Below are positions 1-7,973 of a stretch of DNA of 64,000 nucleotides, in pieces. Numbering within the stretch: the stretch's first letter is position 1; each line of letters begins with the position of its first letter. The stretch is from JASHPR01 sp963729365 (lineage in GTDB: Bacteria > Actinomycetota > Actinomycetes > Streptosporangiales > Streptosporangiaceae), in the NCBI GenBank assembly GCA_963729365.1, contig CAVSNQ010000010.1, positions 277,123-341,122 on the forward strand. The letters run 5' to 3'. Both the position numbers and the translations under genes were made by a program. The notes under the pieces were generated by a model. It was not told the DNA's origin, did not search any database, and worked only from the letters and a program-made list of their open reading frames with translations.

Positions 1-39
1 GCCGGAGGCGCCGGATGGGCTGCCGCTGGCGGCGCTAGC

Positions 40-1257
40 TCAGGCGCTGGCGCCGCTGTCCGGCGCCGGGATCGCCCTCATCTCCGTGGCGCCCGGCGCC
101 GCGGGCGGCCAGGCCGTTACGGCCGGGGTCAGCGGCGGGCGGGGCGGCTCCGGCACGGCCGAGTGGGGTGTCATGACCATCCACGCGCACGACGCGATCA
201 TCGCCACGACGAACGCGCAGAAGATCCAGAACACCGGCGTGAGACCGGAGCTGATCGTGAGCCCGGCCGCCGCGGCCTGCGCCGACGAGATCCCGAACAG
301 CGCCGGCGAGGTAGACCCGCTGACCTGGACGAACGCCGAGATCGCCTGGGCCGCCATCGGGATGATGGCCCCGGCGAGCAGCGCCGCGCCGAAGCGGATC
401 GGGCGCCACAGCGCGGCCGCGGCGACCACGGCGACGAGGGCCACCATCACGGCGACGTCCCCGGCGATCACCGGCGCCGGGTTCGCGAAGGCGTTGCCCG
501 CGGTCAAGGACTGGGTCGCCCCGGCCGCCGTGCGGAGGACATAGCTGTCCCAGGACGGGGCGAACGCCACCGCCGCCCCGACCGCGGCGAGCATCAGCAT
601 GACCACGGGGCCGGCCTCGTCGCCGCGCGGCTTGCCCGGCGCGCCGGCCGGCCGCAGCCGGAAGGCCATCACGGAGCCGGCCGCGCACGCGAGCCAGCCC
701 ACCAGCCCGAGCACCAGGCCGGCGCCCATGACGTGCGCTCCGTCGGCGATCGCCGTCCCGGCGTCCGCGAAGAAGAGGCCGAACGTGACGACGGAAGTCC
801 CCAGCCCGAGGAGCGCCCCGACCCGCATCCGCGTGCCGCCGAGCAGGATGAGCGCCGCGCTCGCGGCCCAGACGGCGAGGTAGATCAGGTGCGGCACGAG
901 CTCGGCCGGCTGCTGGGCGAGGCTCGCCCCGCCGAGGTAGTCCGGGAACAGCCCGGCGATCCCGCAGGCCACGCCGATGGCCAGCAGCGCCGCCGACACG
1001 ACGACGCCGGTGCTCGGGCCGGCCAGAGCCGGGCCCTGGCCGGCCAGGCCAGCGTCCTGGCCCACATGGACGATCGTGCCCGGCGCTTCGATCGCCGTGA
1101 ACCGGGACCACGCCCCGGCCCAGCCCTCGGGACTAACGGGCCACCACTCCAGCGGCTGTGGCTGCGGCGCGCCGGCCGCCCAGATGCCGTAAAAGCGCTC
1201 TCCTCGTCCAATCTCGTAGCCCGCTCCCCGGTACGAGATGGTCACGTTCTCACGCAA
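40..1257 (-). CDS. Multi-pass membrane protein of unknown function
   Basis: A 405-residue protein. It has a soluble N-terminal part of about 75 residues followed by roughly eight or nine hydrophobic segments rich in Ala, Val, Gly and Leu, and a Pro-rich C-terminal tail, so it should be an integral membrane protein. I recognise no catalytic or transporter motif. The start is a TTG at 1255-1257 with a GGAGGG ribosome-binding site about 8 bases upstream; an in-frame GTG four codons later is the alternative. It lies about 100 bases downstream of the nitrile hydratase genes on the same strand and could be cotranscribed, but it does not look like the NhlF cobalt permease. Function unknown. Confidence 0.7.
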   Translation of the reverse strand: MRENVTISYRGAGYEIGRGERFYGIWAAGAPQPQPLEWWPVSPEGWAGAWSRFTAIEAPGTIVHVGQDAGLAGQGPALAGPSTGVVVSAALLAIGVACGIAGLFPDYLGGASLAQQPAELVPHLIYLAVWAASAALILLGGTRMRVGALLGLGTSVVTFGLFFADAGTAIADGAHVMGAGLVLGLVGWLACAAGSVMAFRLRPAGAPGKPRGDEAGPVVMLMLAAVGAAVAFAPSWDSYVLRTAAGATQSLTAGNAFANPAPVIAGDVAVMVALVAVVAAAALWRPIRFGAALLAGAIIPMAAQAISAFVQVSGSTSPALFGISSAQAAAAGLTISSGLTPVFWIFCAFVVAMIASCAWMVMTPHSAVPEPPRPPLTPAVTAWPPAAPGATEMRAIPAPDSGASA

Positions 1258-1356
1258 GGTTTCAGCCCTCCATGCTCAGCTCACCCCGTCGTGGCCCCGA
1301 GCCTAGGTAGCCGATCTGTGCGTTGGCTGGATGGTCCCTGAAGCGTTCCTGATGCC

Positions 1357-1953
1357 TCAGACGGGAGCCACCCCGATCAGGCCGTTCCTGGTCACCAGCG
1401 CCGCGAGTGCCTCTTCGCCCAGGTTCCCGGTGCCGGCGGGCCGTCGCGGGAGGACCATGTAGCGGGCCTCCGCGCTGGCGTCCCATACGTTGATCGTCAC
1501 GGCCGGCCCGAGCTCGAAGCCGAACTCGCGCAGCACCTCGCGCGGGTAACGCACGACCCTGGAACGATACGCCTCGCTCTTGTACCAGGTCGGCGAGGGC
1601 CCGAGCAGCGCGAGCGGATAACACGAGCACAGCGTGCACACGATGACGTTGTGGCGCTCCTCGGTGTTCTCCACCACCGTGAGCCGCTGCTCCTGCAGCC
1701 CGCCGCCCATCGAAAGCCCGAGTTCGGGCAGCGCGGCGTTGGCATCGGCCAGCAGCCGCCGGCGGAACCCCTCCTCGAGCCAGGCCCGGGCGACCAGGCG
1801 GGCGCCGTTGGCCGGCGAGGCCCGGGCCAGGAACGCTTCGAGTGCCCGGTCAAGCTGCCGGGTATCGACCAGGCCGCGCTGCTCAAGCAGTCCCTCAAGG
1901 CGCCTGACCCGGGCAGCCAGCGGCGCCGCCGGGCCGGCGTGGTCCCCGCTCAC
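1357..1953 (-). CDS. nthA: Cobalt-type nitrile hydratase alpha subunit (or thiocyanate hydrolase gamma)
   Basis: Metal-binding catalytic subunit of the nitrile hydratase family, which hydrates nitriles to amides (thiocyanate hydrolase hydrolyses SCN). Residues 106-111 read CTLCSC followed by Tyr, the claw motif whose cysteines bind the low-spin metal. The Thr after the first Cys is the cobalt-type signature; iron enzymes have CSLCSC. The family segments WYKSEAYRSRVVRYPREVL and the C-terminal MVLPRRPAGT are present, and the length of 198 residues is normal. I place the start at GTG 1951-1953, which overlaps the TGA of the preceding gene as GTGA; an upstream ATG at 1995 would give an unlikely 46-base overlap. 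Third gene of a tightly overlapping set with the two halves of the beta subunit. Confidence 0.92.
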   Translation of the reverse strand: MSGDHAGPAAPLAARVRRLEGLLEQRGLVDTRQLDRALEAFLARASPANGARLVARAWLEEGFRRRLLADANAALPELGLSMGGGLQEQRLTVVENTEERHNVIVCTLCSCYPLALLGPSPTWYKSEAYRSRVVRYPREVLREFGFELGPAVTINVWDASAEARYMVLPRRPAGTGNLGEEALAALVTRNGLIGVAPV

Positions 1954-2237
1954 CCGCTGTGCTCCGGCCCGGCCGGGCGAAGGTAGGTCTCCCACAGATC
2001 GACGGTCACCGTGTGATCGCCCTCGCCGAACAGTTCCCGTGCGGCGAAGCTGACCGTGTAGACCGGCTCGGGCTCCGCGGGCAGCCGGCGCGCCCGGCGG
2101 TCGGGCAGCGGGTAGCGGCCGAGCAGGCCCGTGACCGTCCCGACGGCACCGCGCGCATACCGCGGGAGCCGGGTGTGGTGCGCCGGGTCGACCCGGCTCG
2201 CGCGGACCCGGTCCCCGACCCGGAAGAGCTCAGTCAT
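1950..2237 (-). CDS. Nitrile hydratase beta subunit, C-terminal half as a separate protein
   Basis: A 95-residue protein matching only the C-terminal SH3-like domain of nitrile hydratase beta. It begins FRVGDRVRA, continues with HTRLPRYARGAVGTV, and ends with the VDLWETYL signature. The family normally carries this domain at the end of a beta chain of about 220 residues. Here it is a separate gene with its own start, overlapping the preceding N-terminal-half gene by 8 bases and the alpha gene by 4. This matches the three-subunit layout of thiocyanate hydrolase and of the toyocamycin nitrile hydratase ToyJKL. The same domain also resembles the small NHase activator proteins, so a chaperone role is possible. 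Confidence 0.88.
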   Translation of the reverse strand: MTELFRVGDRVRASRVDPAHHTRLPRYARGAVGTVTGLLGRYPLPDRRARRLPAEPEPVYTVSFAARELFGEGDHTVTVDLWETYLRPAGPEHSG

Positions 2238-2514
2238 CGGCCATGTCCTCCTCGGTCACGATGCCCCGTTCCGCCAGCAGCATGGTGATGGCCAGGAACC
2301 ACTTTTCGTAGTACGAGGACTCCAGGTACATCCGCGGTGGTATCCGCTCGATGGCGTCACGGAACTCGTCGAGGTTGTACAGGCCACGGCCGATCAGGGC
2401 CCCGTTGAGCGCGAACACGTGCGCCTCCCAGTCGGCATGGAAGGCCGGCTCGTCCGCTTCGTGCCGCACGGGCGGGAATCCCTGCATGCCGCCGACATCA
2501 TTGATCCGGCTCAT
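2230..2514 (-). CDS. Nitrile hydratase beta subunit, N-terminal half as a separate protein
   Basis: A 94-residue protein that starts MSRINDVGGMQGF, the hallmark N-terminus of nitrile hydratase beta subunits. It continues through FHADWEAHVFALNGAL and the helical segment ESSYYEKWFLAITMLL, then stops at about residue 94 where two-subunit enzymes run on into the C-terminal domain. A GGGAGG ribosome-binding site lies 5 bases before the ATG. It is the first gene of the three-gene unit (beta-N, beta-C, alpha), all overlapping, so the subunits are probably made in step and assemble together. No P47K-type activator was seen nearby. Confidence 0.9.
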   Translation of the reverse strand: MSRINDVGGMQGFPPVRHEADEPAFHADWEAHVFALNGALIGRGLYNLDEFRDAIERIPPRMYLESSYYEKWFLAITMLLAERGIVTEEDMADD

Positions 2515-2851
2515 AGGCTCCTCCCGGCGTCGGCGCCTTGTTTCAACCTATCCAACGGCGGCCGGATGCCGGCGGACCGCGCCTCACCCCTCCAGATGGG
2601 CCATATGGGCCATATGCAGGGCTAACATGGCCTACGCTCAGTCTAACCAGATCGCTATGGAACTCTTACTCCGTAGGTGTTTCTGCCCGATTTTCTGGTT
2701 TGCCCGACTCATAGCCCGTCTGAGCTATTCACCGGGATTCGCCTGCGCTGAGCTAAACGTCCTGACACGCTGCCCGATGGGTAAAAAGTCAGGCCGGGCG
2801 AGAGGCGCAGATGCCGAGTAGCTGGGCGCGGATCCGAGGTTAGGCAGGTTG
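2515..2851. other. Gene-free interval between divergent nitrile hydratase and LysM genes
   Basis: No coding sequence is convincing here. The interval is less GC-rich than its flanks and must hold both divergent promoters. It contains a near-palindromic double GGGCCATAT repeat around 2596-2613 and a possibly structured leader at 2743-2810 (separate entry). Confidence 0.5.
2743..2810 (+). promoter_or_regulatory. Possible structured 5' leader of the LysM gene
   Basis: CTGCGC at 2743-2748 can pair with GCGCAG at 2805-2810. CCTGAC at 2761-2766 can pair with GTCAGG at 2788-2793 inside it, giving nested helices about 40 bases before the LysM gene. Actinobacterial cell-wall hydrolase genes often carry a c-di-AMP (ydaO) riboswitch, but I do not see the conserved ydaO core here, so this is only a structural candidate. 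Confidence 0.3.
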
Positions 2852-3808
2852 GTGAGGTCAGTAACACGGCCCAGCAGGAGGGGGCGGCACAAGCGCCCCT
2901 CACAGGTTCAGAAGGCAGCTCAGCGGGCGGGCGTGGCCGCTCCGGCCCTCGCGGTGTCGGGCGCGCTCGTCGCCGCACCCCAGGTGTTCGCGGCCGCCCC
3001 CCAGGCCCACGCGGCCGTGCTGCCGACGAAGGCGGTCGCCACGCAGGCGACCACCGTTCACGTCGACGCGGCGGTACGGCGCGCCGACCAGGCGGTGCGG
3101 ACCTACACGGTCCGCCCCGGAAACACGCTGTCCGGGATCGCGCAGCGCTTCTACGGCCACGCCAGTGACTGGGCGTGGCTCGAGAAGATCAACAGTTCCA
3201 AGATCAGCAATCCGGACCTGATCTTCGCCGGGGAAGTGCTGCGCGTGCCGACCGACCCGCCCGCCTCGGTCAGGAACGGCACGTACCGGCCGCGTCACGC
3301 CAAGACGGCCGCGCATGACGTCGCCGACGTGACCCCGGCCTCGCCGTCGTCAGGCAGCAGTCCGGCGGGCGCGACCGGAGCCGTGCAGCAGGACATCGCC
3401 GACGGCAACAACCTGCTGGCCATTGGCCAGTACCTGGTGGCGCACGGTTACTCGGACGCCGCGGCTGCCGGCATTGCCTCCTGTGTGGACGGCGAGTCCC
3501 GCGGTAACCCTGAGTCGGTCGGGGACGGCGGCGGCGGCCTTATCGGCTGGACGCCCCTCAGCTCGGCCGCGCCCAACCCGAACATCGTCACCGGCAACGT
3601 CGAGCAGGACATGATGACGCAGCTAGCGGACATCCTGTTCTACGACTCGAACGAGATCGGCCAGTCCCAGGTCGACCAGCTGAACAGCATCAGCGACCCG
3701 GTTGCGGCGGCCGACTTCTTCTCCCAGAACTTCGAGAGGCCAGCCGTGCCGGACTCCGATGTGGTGGCGTCCGTGGCCGAGCAGATCTACGCGGCGCTGG
3801 CTAAATAG
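2852..3808 (+). CDS. Secreted LysM cell-wall protein with lysozyme-like C-terminal domain
   Basis: About 318 residues. A basic N-terminus is followed by an Ala-rich hydrophobic stretch ending near AAPQAHAA, consistent with a signal peptide. A LysM peptidoglycan-binding domain follows (YTVRPGNTLSGIAQRFYGHASDWAWLEKIN split over about residues 85-130, ending with the LRVP motif). The C-terminal region (GYSDAAAAGIASCVDGESRGNPESV, then GGGLIGWTP) resembles phage-tail-lysozyme-like domains of actinobacteria, with a candidate catalytic Glu in DGESRGNP. The likely role is peptidoglycan remodelling outside the cell. Starts at TTG 2849 or GTG 2852 are both possible; GTG fits the AGGCAGG at 2842-2848 better. 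A strong hairpin lies just downstream. Confidence 0.85.
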   Translation: MRSVTRPSRRGRHKRPSQVQKAAQRAGVAAPALAVSGALVAAPQVFAAAPQAHAAVLPTKAVATQATTVHVDAAVRRADQAVRTYTVRPGNTLSGIAQRFYGHASDWAWLEKINSSKISNPDLIFAGEVLRVPTDPPASVRNGTYRPRHAKTAAHDVADVTPASPSSGSSPAGATGAVQQDIADGNNLLAIGQYLVAHGYSDAAAAGIASCVDGESRGNPESVGDGGGGLIGWTPLSSAAPNPNIVTGNVEQDMMTQLADILFYDSNEIGQSQVDQLNSISDPVAAADFFSQNFERPAVPDSDVVASVAEQIYAALAK

Positions 3809-3824
3809 CAGCCGGGCCGAGAAC

Positions 3825-3892
3825 CCAGCCCCGGGACATCCCGCCTGTCGCCCCCGAGCGGCTAGCCACCCAGGCGGATGTCCCGGGGCTGG
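3825..3892 (+). terminator. Long hairpin downstream of the LysM gene
   Basis: Positions 3825-3847 and 3871-3892 are inverted repeats that pair along their full length except for one bulged C, with a 23-base loop. The arms begin CCAGCCCCGGGACATCC. The hairpin sits 17 bases after the LysM stop codon, has no U-tract, and is typical of actinobacterial intrinsic terminators. Confidence 0.75.
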
Positions 3893-4133
3893 CTGGTCAC
3901 CTCGCTGACCCACCGCCGGAACTCAGTGACGCCCTGGCGACCGCGTGCGCGGCCGACCGCACTACCGTCATTCACGTGGAAACCGACCCAGCGGCGCCAA
4001 GTCCGGATTCTGAGGCCTGGCGGGACGTGCCGGCGGCCGAGGTGTCAGCCCTGGAATCGGCCCGTGATGCCCGGCCCGGCGACGAGGTCAGCCAGGGCTC
4101 GCAGCATCCTGCCCTGCGCCCTGCGCGACGCAG

Positions 4134-5447
4134 TTGACCCAGCCGGAGGGGCCCTCCTGGCCGGAGGAGACGTCCTTCACCGGCGTGGCCTTCACCGCCG
4201 CTCTCGGCGCCTTCGTGCTGATCGGCGCGCTCGACGCGGTCTACGGGCCGCTGCTGCACCCGATCACCCAGCGGTTCGGGGTCTCGCTCCCGGTGGCCGG
4301 GACCGTGATCAGCATCAATTTCGCCGGGGCCCTGACCGGCATCCTGTGCGTGCTGGCCGTTTCCCGGCGGACGCGAGGGCGCCCGATCGCGACGTTCGCC
4401 CTGGCCACCTTGGGCGCGGGGTGCCTGACGATCGCCTTGGCCCGGGCGTGGCCGGTGCTGACCGTCGGCGTATTCCTGGCCGGGGCCGGCTTCGGGGCGA
4501 CAGACTTCAGCCTCAACCAGCTCATGGCCAGGACGCGGGCGCGCGGCCGGGCCGCGCGGCTGACCATACTGAACTCCGCCTTCGGCGCCGGGGCGGTGCT
4601 CGGCCCGGCCGTCGTCGGCGTGCTCGGCGGCCGGACCTTCAGCGTGGGCTTCGCGGTGGCCGCCGCGGGAGCCTGCGTGACGGCCGCCGGGGTGCTCGGC
4701 ATATCGACGGCGGCACCGGCCCGCGGCGCGGGGCGGGACGACGGCAGCGCGGGGCGGGGCGACGGCAGCGCGGGGCGGGGCGACGGCGGCGCGGGGCAGG
4801 AGGACGCGCGGCATGACCGGCGCGACCCGCCGCGACGCCCGAGCCCCCGGCGGTACGCCGCAGTCGCCGTTGTCGCGCTGGCCTACCTGCTGTACGTCGC
4901 CTGCGAGTCCGGCGTCGCGGGCTGGATTCCGGCGCACCTGGAGGCCCTGCGCTACTCCGCGCGCTTCGCGACGGCCGTGACATCGGGATTCTGGGGAGCG
5001 ATGGCCATCGGCCGGCTTGTCGTCGTCCCGGTCAGCCGGGTCGTCCCCGCGGCCCGCATCGTCCTGGCCGCGTGCCCGCTGCTGACGCTCGCGCTGGCCC
5101 TGACCGCGGTGCCGGCCATCGCGCCCGGCTGCTACGTCGCGGCCGGCTTCGCGGCGGCGCCCATCTTCCCCATCGGGCTCGACTGGGTCGCCGCGGCCTT
5201 CACCGGCTACCGCCCCGCCACCTCCTGGGCACTCACCGGATCGTTCGCCGGCGGCATCGCGGGCCCGGCCGCGGTGGCGGGCGTGGTGTCAGTGGCCGGC
5301 CTGTATGCCGTCCCCGCGGTGCTGAGCTCCTTCGCCGCCGCGACGTCCCTGGCATTCCTCGCGGTCTGGAGATCCGCCCAGGCTCGCGCCCTCCGGCTTC
5401 GTGATCCCGGCAGTGAGACGCGCCATGGAGCGTCCGCAGGTCATTGA
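4134..5447 (+). CDS. Major facilitator superfamily transporter
   Basis: A 437-residue polytopic protein with about twelve hydrophobic segments in two halves, separated by a hydrophilic linker (about residues 197-240) rich in Arg, Gly, Asp and Pro. The loop after the second helix reads SRRTRGRP, the MFS A-motif region. This suggests a secondary transporter; the substrate cannot be inferred. The only nearby in-frame start is TTG at 4134. The linker holds three tandem copies of a 7-residue AGRGDGS-type unit (DNA repeat 4728-4796). It stands alone after the LysM terminator. Confidence 0.8.
   Translation: MTQPEGPSWPEETSFTGVAFTAALGAFVLIGALDAVYGPLLHPITQRFGVSLPVAGTVISINFAGALTGILCVLAVSRRTRGRPIATFALATLGAGCLTIALARAWPVLTVGVFLAGAGFGATDFSLNQLMARTRARGRAARLTILNSAFGAGAVLGPAVVGVLGGRTFSVGFAVAAAGACVTAAGVLGISTAAPARGAGRDDGSAGRGDGSAGRGDGGAGQEDARHDRRDPPRRPSPRRYAAVAVVALAYLLYVACESGVAGWIPAHLEALRYSARFATAVTSGFWGAMAIGRLVVVPVSRVVPAARIVLAACPLLTLALALTAVPAIAPGCYVAAGFAAAPIFPIGLDWVAAAFTGYRPATSWALTGSFAGGIAGPAAVAGVVSVAGLYAVPAVLSSFAAATSLAFLAVWRSAQARALRLRDPGSETRHGASAGH
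4728..4796 (+). repeat. 21-bp tandem repeat in the MFS linker
   Basis: Three consecutive 21-bp units plus a partial fourth, encoding AGRDDGS, AGRGDGS, AGRGDGG and AGQ in frame. Each unit preserves the reading frame, so copy number could vary without breaking the transporter. Confidence 0.8.
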
Positions 5448-5476
5448 AAACGCTGCGAGCGCACCCAGACAGCGCC

Positions 5477-5734
5477 CTATGCCTCCCCGCGCTCGCGCAG
5501 GAACTCACGGAACTCGCGGACTGCCTGCTCCTGATCTGATCCGAGATCCTCGGCAACGACCAGTTCGGTGCCAGCCCAGTAGGCCCCGACGTACTCAACG
5601 GAGTCTCCCAGCGGCACCAGGAGCGGGTTATGCGCGATCTTTATGTGGTTCTGCACTTCTTCCCACGAGACACCGGCGGGCACCAGGCCGATCGCAGGCG
5701 ACTCGCTGTCGTCGTACTCCAGGTCGTCGAGCAC
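5477..5734 (-). CDS. Small acidic hypothetical protein
   Basis: An 85-residue protein starting VLDDLEYDDSES at a GTG (5732-5734), with GGAG about 8 bases upstream. It is acidic and has no membrane segment; the C-terminal part (DQEQAVREFREFLRERGEA) should be an amphipathic helix. The frame stays open further upstream, but that part is Pro/Arg-rich and looks non-coding. I do not recognise the family. Downstream of and convergent with the MFS gene. Confidence 0.55.
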   Translation of the reverse strand: MLDDLEYDDSESPAIGLVPAGVSWEEVQNHIKIAHNPLLVPLGDSVEYVGAYWAGTELVVAEDLGSDQEQAVREFREFLRERGEA

Positions 5735-5919
5735 TGGTTTCGCTCCATGCCTCGGTGATCCTGCACCGGTGGGCGCCTTCACCCGGTGCACGCTAAGGTT
5801 ACGGTCCCGCGCCCAGCCGCCGCCCGGCCGACCGGTACGCGTCTCACAAGGGCAGCCGAGATTCGGTTGCCGCCCAGGATCAGGTGCCGGGTGTCGGTAT
5901 CGGTCGGTAGGTTCCGGCC

Positions 5920-6228
5920 ATGGCCAATTTCGCGGTGAGGCTGGTCCACGGACCGAGCTGGGATCCCTCGCGCCAGATCCGGGACCAAGCGGCCTGGGAT
6001 GAGCACGCGGCATTCATGGATGGGCTCGTCGATGATGGCTTTGTCATCCTCGGCGGCCCAGTCGGCGACGGCGAGCACACTTTGCACGCCGTCGAGGCTA
6101 CGAATGAGAGCGAAATAAGGGCACGTCTTGCCGAGGACCCCTGGGCTTCGGCCGGGCTGCTCCGGATTGGCGCGATCGAGCCCTGGGCGCTCTGGCTCGA
6201 TGGTCGACCAGGGAGCCCCGCGCGCTAA
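5920..6228 (+). CDS. YciI-family protein
   Basis: A 102-residue alpha/beta-barrel protein of the YciI type. The family pattern appears as RDQAAWDEHAAFMDGLVDDGFVILGGP, split around His at about residue 29, followed by HTLHAVEATNESEIRARLAEDPW and a C-terminal IEPWALWL. The conserved His and Asp suggest a small hydrolase or dehydrochlorinase-like enzyme, but the substrate is unknown. Starts at ATG 5920; solitary. Confidence 0.8.
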   Translation: MANFAVRLVHGPSWDPSRQIRDQAAWDEHAAFMDGLVDDGFVILGGPVGDGEHTLHAVEATNESEIRARLAEDPWASAGLLRIGAIEPWALWLDGRPGSPAR

Positions 6229-6261
6229 CCAGCATCATGCGCCTGATCGGCGCACCCGCTC

Positions 6262-6300
6262 TTGACGACCCATGCATTAATATGATATCACTTTAATATG
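6262..6300 (+). promoter_or_regulatory. AT-rich promoter-like stretch with a repeated TTAATATG
   Basis: A TTGACG hexamer at 6262 is followed by an AT-rich run with two TTAATATG copies (6277-6284 and 6293-6300), strikingly AT-rich for this DNA. It lies about 40 bases before the start of the next gene and is a plausible promoter or operator. Confidence 0.4.
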
Positions 6301-6341
6301 TAACCGGGTAGCCGGCATCGCAGGCGGCAGGAGGCAACCCG

Positions 6342-6638
6342 ATGCACGCACCAGATGACAGCACCACTCCCTCGCGATCTGCCACCGTTATGAGGCGCCT
6401 GATCACGCCATGGGAGTACCGGCACCTCCGTGCCGTCGCGGGCGTGCGCTTTGCCGCCGGCGGTTTTAATCTCGGCCTCGGCCTCGTTCTGCTCTCTCTC
6501 GGTCGCAGCGCGGGAACTGACCGAGAGCGGCGCAAAATGCTACGGCTGGCGGCCTGGTTCCTGGGGTCCGCGGCGTTGCAATTCCTGGGCGGCTATCTGG
6601 ATCTGACGGCCGACCGCTCCGCCCCTCCCCGAACCTGA
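6342..6638 (+). CDS. Small hydrophobic hypothetical protein
   Basis: A 98-residue protein starting at ATG 6342. The N-terminus is polar; then VRFAAGGFNLGLGLVLLSLG and LRLAAWFLGSAALQFLGGYLDL give two likely membrane helices separated by a basic loop (TDRERRKM). No family recognised. The AT-rich promoter-like sequence just upstream supports it being expressed. Confidence 0.6.
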   Translation: MHAPDDSTTPSRSATVMRRLITPWEYRHLRAVAGVRFAAGGFNLGLGLVLLSLGRSAGTDRERRKMLRLAAWFLGSAALQFLGGYLDLTADRSAPPRT

Positions 6639-7110
6639 GCCTGCGCTACTCGCACGGGCCTGACGGGCGCTGGACGAGCTGGCGGGCTCCCTGCTGGCCG
6701 AGAAGCTTCCCCTCTTCGGCGCTCTGCAGCGGCGGCGGTGACGGTGAGTGGTCCGGCGGCGGGAGCCGGACTCCGGCTAACCTCGTGGTCGTGCCGGTCG
6801 AGACGTTCGAAGAAGCGCAGCGCGCATGGGCGAGTGCCCAACGAACGCGCCGCTGACACCTCCGCCGAACAGGACTGCAGTTCGGACTCAGCAACAGGTT
6901 CAGATTCGAGCGCGGCGGCGGTCATGAGCCCGCTCTTCGTGGAGCCTCTGCCGCTGTTCATCCGCTTCCGGTTCACGGACGCAGCGCCATGAGCAACACT
7001 CTCGGCCCTCAAGATCAATGACGCGTCACCAGGGTGAGCACGGGTACTGGAACGCCGCCCGCATCCCAGACCGGGAGGGAGAAAGGCCGCGACTGCGGTT
7101 GGATCGTGGC
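6639..7110. other. Interval without a recognisable gene
   Basis: I see no coding sequence with convincing composition or family similarity in this stretch between the small membrane protein and the DinB-family gene. Confidence 0.5.
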
Positions 7111-7656
7111 ATGGATGCAACCGCAGATTCACTGATCACGGCCTTTGACTATGTCTGGACCCGCCTAACAGGCCGGCTCACCGGGCTGACCGACGAGGAG
7201 TACTTCTGGGAACCGGTGGCTGGATGCTGGTCACTACGCCAGGCCGATGACGGGCGATGGCAACTCGACGGCGGCGGGGGCGGCGGCCCAGCACCCGACC
7301 CGGTCCCGGTCACCACCATCGCCTGGCGGCTCGGCCACCTGGGCGGAATGGCCGTCGGTGGCTTTGCGAACCGGCGCTTCGGGGACGGCACGCTGACTGC
7401 CGGGCAGATCGACTTCCCGTCCCACGCCGCCGCGGTGCCAGGATTCCTCGATGAGCACTACCGGAACTGGCGCTCCGGGCTCGCCGGGCTCGGCCCCGGT
7501 CAGTGGGCTGCGCCACTGGGGCCATCCTGGGGACCCTACGCCGAGGCGAACACCGTCGACCTGACCTTGCACGTGCTGGACGAGGTCATCCACCACGGCG
7601 CCGAGGTCGGCTTGCTCAGAGATCTCTACTCCCGCCGTTCCTCACTGCGCAGCTGA
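7111..7656 (+). CDS. DinB-family (DUF664-like) protein
   Basis: A 181-residue four-helix-bundle protein of the DinB/YfiT superfamily. It opens MDATADSLITAFDYVWTRL and has the LTDEEYFWEPVAGCWSLR segment. Metal-ligand positions are visible in WRLGHLGG and VIHHGAEVGLLRDLY. Members include metal-dependent thiol transferases (mycothiol-dependent in actinobacteria), but many are uncharacterised. The start is placed at ATG 7111; the frame is open upstream, but that segment does not match the family. Confidence 0.8.
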   Translation: MDATADSLITAFDYVWTRLTGRLTGLTDEEYFWEPVAGCWSLRQADDGRWQLDGGGGGGPAPDPVPVTTIAWRLGHLGGMAVGGFANRRFGDGTLTAGQIDFPSHAAAVPGFLDEHYRNWRSGLAGLGPGQWAAPLGPSWGPYAEANTVDLTLHVLDEVIHHGAEVGLLRDLYSRRSSLRS

Positions 7657-7973
7657 AGCGTCTACCCAAGACCAGGATGAAAAAGGCTCAGTGCCTGCGC
7701 AGACATGCCTAAAACAGCCGTTGACTGCTTACTGGCCTCATGATCCGTGCGCTGCTTGACCTCGGAACGCGAGATTGGTTGGTCTGCTGGTCGCTTGCAC
7801 CGCGGAATCTGGCCGCGTGTGTGTCAAGGCGGCGGATTAGCGTGGCGCGCGGCCCTCCGGATCATGAATCTTGGCTCGGGCACGCCCGGGCCTATAACCG
7901 GTTTCATGCGACCCCCACGCGATCTCCATATTATCTCCACACGAATAATTTCTACAGAAAGCAGTTGCGCCAG
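7657..7973. other. Interval without a recognisable gene
   Basis: Between the DinB-family gene and the SDR. The frame of the SDR stays open here, but the translation has no family character; an AT-rich segment at 7925-7965 probably holds the SDR promoter. Confidence 0.4.

Noticed and set aside
2600..2850. c-di-AMP (ydaO) riboswitch before the LysM gene
   Set aside because: The gene class fits, but the conserved ydaO core sequences are not visible; only unspecific helices can be drawn.
3972..4937. Long open frame on the minus strand opposite the MFS gene
   Set aside because: Arg/Pro/Gly-rich translation mirrors the transporter codons; it is a high-GC shadow frame.
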